Source: CAYGWP01 sp964353455
Lineage (GTDB): Bacteria > Planctomycetota > Phycisphaerae > FEN-1346
Reading direction: 5' to 3'
Assembly (NCBI GenBank): GCA_964353455.1
Contig: CAYGWP010000366.1
Location: 1-5,810 of the forward strand
Length of the DNA: 5,810 nucleotides
In this document: positions 4,573-5,810 of the stretch, piece after piece
How positions within the stretch are numbered: the stretch's first letter is position 1
Layout: every line of letters begins with the position of its first letter
Notes under the pieces: model-generated
What the model saw: the letters and a program-made list of their open reading frames with translations, nothing else
What the model was told of the DNA's origin: nothing
Database searches by the model: none
Translations under genes and position numbers: made by a program

Positions 4573-4971
4573 ATGGTTGCCTGGCCGGTAGAGCCAATCA
4601 GCGAGAACCCGTCGGTCCTGATCACGGACGACAGCGCCGCGTGGCGGAACGCCGTGGGGGAGACGCTTGCGCGGGCGGGGTTCCGCACGCTCCAGGCGGC
4701 CTGCGGCGAGGAGGCCATCGAGGTCGTCCATACCGAGTGGATCGACATCGTGCTCATCGATTTCCACATGCCGCGCCTCGACGGAATCCAGACGCTGCGG
4801 ATCATCCGAAGCCGCGGGAACTGGCAGCCGGCCGTCATGATGACCGCCCGCCCGGACGCCGTGCCGCAGGACGAGGTCCGGGCGCTGCGGATCGAGAGCA
4901 TCCTCTCGAAACCCGCCGACCGGAGGCAGATCGTCGCAACGGTGACCCGTGTGGCGGGTTGGCGGCACTGA
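4573..4971 (+). CDS. Stand-alone response regulator receiver domain protein (CheY-like)
   Basis: This cytoplasmic protein of 132 residues is almost entirely one receiver domain (about residues 13-128) with no output domain. All key positions are visible: acidic pair D19-D20 in VLITDDS, phosphoacceptor D63 in VLIDFHMPRLDG, switch threonine T91 in VMMTAR and lysine K113 in ILSKP. It should therefore be phosphorylated by a histidine kinase, not seen here, and act through protein contact. I chose ATG 4573 because the fold begins soon after it. The frame is open back to a TTG at 4519, but those residues add nothing recognisable. AGGG at 4564-4567 is the likely weak ribosome site. It reads toward groES, 130 bp upstream of it, but a hairpin and a candidate promoter lie between, so co-transcription is uncertain. 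Confidence 0.88.
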   Translation: MVAWPVEPISENPSVLITDDSAAWRNAVGETLARAGFRTLQAACGEEAIEVVHTEWIDIVLIDFHMPRLDGIQTLRIIRSRGNWQPAVMMTARPDAVPQDEVRALRIESILSKPADRRQIVATVTRVAGWRH

Positions 4972-5006
4972 AACGCCGGAGCACCGCCTTGTTTGGCGGC
5001 GGCGTT
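4972..5006 (+). terminator. Hairpin directly after the response regulator stop
   Basis: AACGCCG (4972-4978) pairs with CGGCGTT (5000-5006). Inside, CCGCC (4984-4988) pairs with GGCGG (4995-4999), leaving a 5-nt bulge on one side and a ttgttt loop. This makes 12 bp of GC-rich stem starting right after the TGA. No T-tract follows, so it is a probable rather than canonical terminator. Confidence 0.45.
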
Positions 5007-5017
5007 CATGGTAGGAT
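4989..5017 (+). promoter_or_regulatory. Candidate sigma-70-type promoter for groESL
   Basis: TTGTTT (4989-4994) and TAGGAT (5012-5017) are separated by 17 bp, with an extended -10 TG at 5009-5010. Transcription would begin about 80 nt before groES. The -35 box lies in the loop of the preceding hairpin. No CIRCE inverted repeat (TTAGCACTC-N9-GAGTGCTAA) is present, so HrcA control of the classical kind is not indicated. Confidence 0.35.
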
Positions 5018-5086
5018 GATAGTTTACGCCTCCCCGGGTTTGAGGGCTGGTGGCGGCGAGAACGGCAAAACGGAAGTCGGACATCG

Positions 5087-5093
5087 AAAGGAG
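5087..5093 (+). promoter_or_regulatory. Shine-Dalgarno of groES
   Basis: AAAGGAG lies 8 nt before the GTG at 5102. It is the strong site expected for a highly expressed gene and fixes the GTG as the start. Confidence 0.7.
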
Positions 5094-5101
5094 AGCAGGC
5101 A

Positions 5102-5392
5102 GTGAAACTCACACCACTTGCGGACAAGGTAATCGTCAAGCGCCTCGAGGCCGAGACCAAGACGAAAGGCGGCATCGTGCTCCCCGACACGGCGAAGGAG
5201 AAGCCTAAGCGCGGCAAGGTCGTGGCGGTCGGCGAGGGAAAGCGCCTGGACTCCGGGGAACTCGTGAAGCCGTCCGTGAAGGTCGGCGACGAGGTCATCT
5301 TCAGCAGTTTCGCCGGCAGCGAGATCACCGTCGCCGGCGAGGAACTCCTCATTATGAGCCAGGACGACGTCCTGGCCATCGTGAGGAAATAG
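5102..5392 (+). CDS. groES: GroES co-chaperonin (Hsp10, Cpn10)
   Basis: This 96-residue protein forms the heptameric lid that caps the GroEL chamber during ATP-driven folding in the cytoplasm. The sequence is canonical: PLADKVIVKR at residues 5-14, the mobile loop with GGIVLP at 23-28 (IVL contacts GroEL), KRGKVVAVGEGK, then VKVGDEVIFSSFAG, and the C-terminal EELLIMSQDDVLAIV. Length equals the family norm (E. coli 97). It starts at GTG with a strong Shine-Dalgarno and is followed by groEL after 38 nt, the usual groESL operon. No truncation or odd residue is seen. Confidence 0.98.
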   Translation: MKLTPLADKVIVKRLEAETKTKGGIVLPDTAKEKPKRGKVVAVGEGKRLDSGELVKPSVKVGDEVIFSSFAGSEITVAGEELLIMSQDDVLAIVRK

Positions 5393-5415
5393 CCTGCCCC
5401 CACCACCCACAACAG

Positions 5416-5422
5416 TAAGGAG
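5416..5422 (+). promoter_or_regulatory. Shine-Dalgarno of groEL
   Basis: TAAGGAG lies 8 nt before the GTG at 5431, the same spacing as for groES. It fixes the start. The 38-nt gap between the genes holds no hairpin or promoter that I can see. Confidence 0.7.
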
Positions 5423-5430
5423 ATCGTACC

Positions 5431-5810
5431 GTGGCAGCCAAGAAGATCGCATTTGACCAGGAAGCCCGCGAGGCGATCCGTCGCGGCGTGGCGGTCATCG
5501 CCAAGGCCGTGCGGGTGACCCTCGGCCCCAGCGGACGCAACGTCATTCTGGAGAAGAGTTTCGGCGCCCCGACCATCACCAAGGACGGCGTGACCGTGGC
5601 CAAGGAGATCGAACTGGAGGACCCGTGGGAGAACATGGGGGCCCAGATGGTCCGCGAGGCCGCCTCGAGGACGAGCGATGTGGCCGGCGACGGCACGACC
5701 ACCGCCACCATCCTCGCCGAGGCCATCTTCTGCGAGGGCCTCAAGAACGTGACCGCCGGGGCGACGGCGATGGAACTGAAGCGCGGCATCGACGCCGCCG
5801 TCGAGGCCGT
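5431..5810 (+). CDS. groEL: GroEL chaperonin (Hsp60, Cpn60), N-terminal part
   Basis: The gene starts at GTG (MAAKKIAFDQEAREAI) and runs off the window after 126 complete codons, less than a quarter of the usual 540 or so. It encodes the 60-kDa ATPase whose double ring folds proteins in the cytoplasm. The visible part is the first segment of the equatorial domain. Nucleotide-binding residues sit at the same numbers as in E. coli: TLGP 30-33, D52 in TKDGV, and D87 in AGDGTTTAT. KSFGAPTITKDGVTVAKEIELED and ENMGAQMV are hallmark stretches. Residue 34 is serine where E. coli has lysine (LGPSGRNV instead of LGPKGRNV). Only the first part can be judged, so the C-terminal tail (GGM type or not) is unknown. 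Confidence 0.98.
   Translation, partial: MAAKKIAFDQEAREAIRRGVAVIAKAVRVTLGPSGRNVILEKSFGAPTITKDGVTVAKEIELEDPWENMGAQMVREAASRTSDVAGDGTTTATILAEAIFCEGLKNVTAGATAMELKRGIDAAVEA

Noticed and set aside
4972..5101. CIRCE operator upstream of groES
   Set aside because: No TTAGCACTC/GAGTGCTAA or close variant is present. The only inverted repeat is the GC-rich hairpin at 4972-5006.
4558..5412. Open frame of 284 codons on the - strand
   Set aside because: It is antisense to both the response regulator and groES, two certain genes.
1..5810. tRNA, rRNA or known riboswitch
   Set aside because: Reading the gene-free stretches on both strands gave no cloverleaf, rRNA core sequence or recognised aptamer. A covariance-model scan would settle it.

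Overview
The window is GC-rich bacterial DNA. Its GroES/GroEL proteins, the family of its secreted beta-propeller-like protein and the style of its dispersed palindromic repeats together suggest a planctomycete-type organism (Phycisphaerae or a relative). This assignment is an inference from style and remembered relatives, not from a database search.

Layout. Bases 1-1804 hold no gene I can support. This is a pile-up of repeats: two tandem copies of a 100-bp palindromic, MITE-like unit plus a solitary right arm of it; many short GCCCC-NNN-GGGGC hairpins; a G-run cluster; two 80-bp direct copies of a 'tctctgcg...gtgagatctg' repeat; a composite element in which two hairpin-bearing direct repeats flank seven A-tracts phased at about one helical turn; and two different heptanucleotide tandem repeats. 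Next comes a likely two-gene operon (1805-4131). It encodes a TSUP/TauE-SafE-type membrane anion transporter, followed 11 nt later by an exported protein of 520 residues. That protein has a transthyretin-like N-terminal domain and a GH43/DUF4185-like beta-propeller region. Its coding sequence carries an in-frame palindrome at 3271-3308 that looks like an inserted repeat. Bases 4132-4572 are a second repeat-rich intergenic region; its 22-bp stem-loop probably ends the operon.

The right end starts with a stand-alone CheY-like response regulator (4573-4971). After a hairpin and a candidate promoter come groES (5102-5392) and the first 126 codons of groEL, which runs off the window. groES and groEL are a normal co-transcribed chaperonin pair, each with a strong Shine-Dalgarno and a GTG start. 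No CIRCE/HrcA operator is visible upstream.

The genes are mostly housekeeping or accessory. The unusual content is the density and variety of repeats, including one that has apparently become protein sequence. I see no rRNA, tRNA, CRISPR array or complete insertion sequence.
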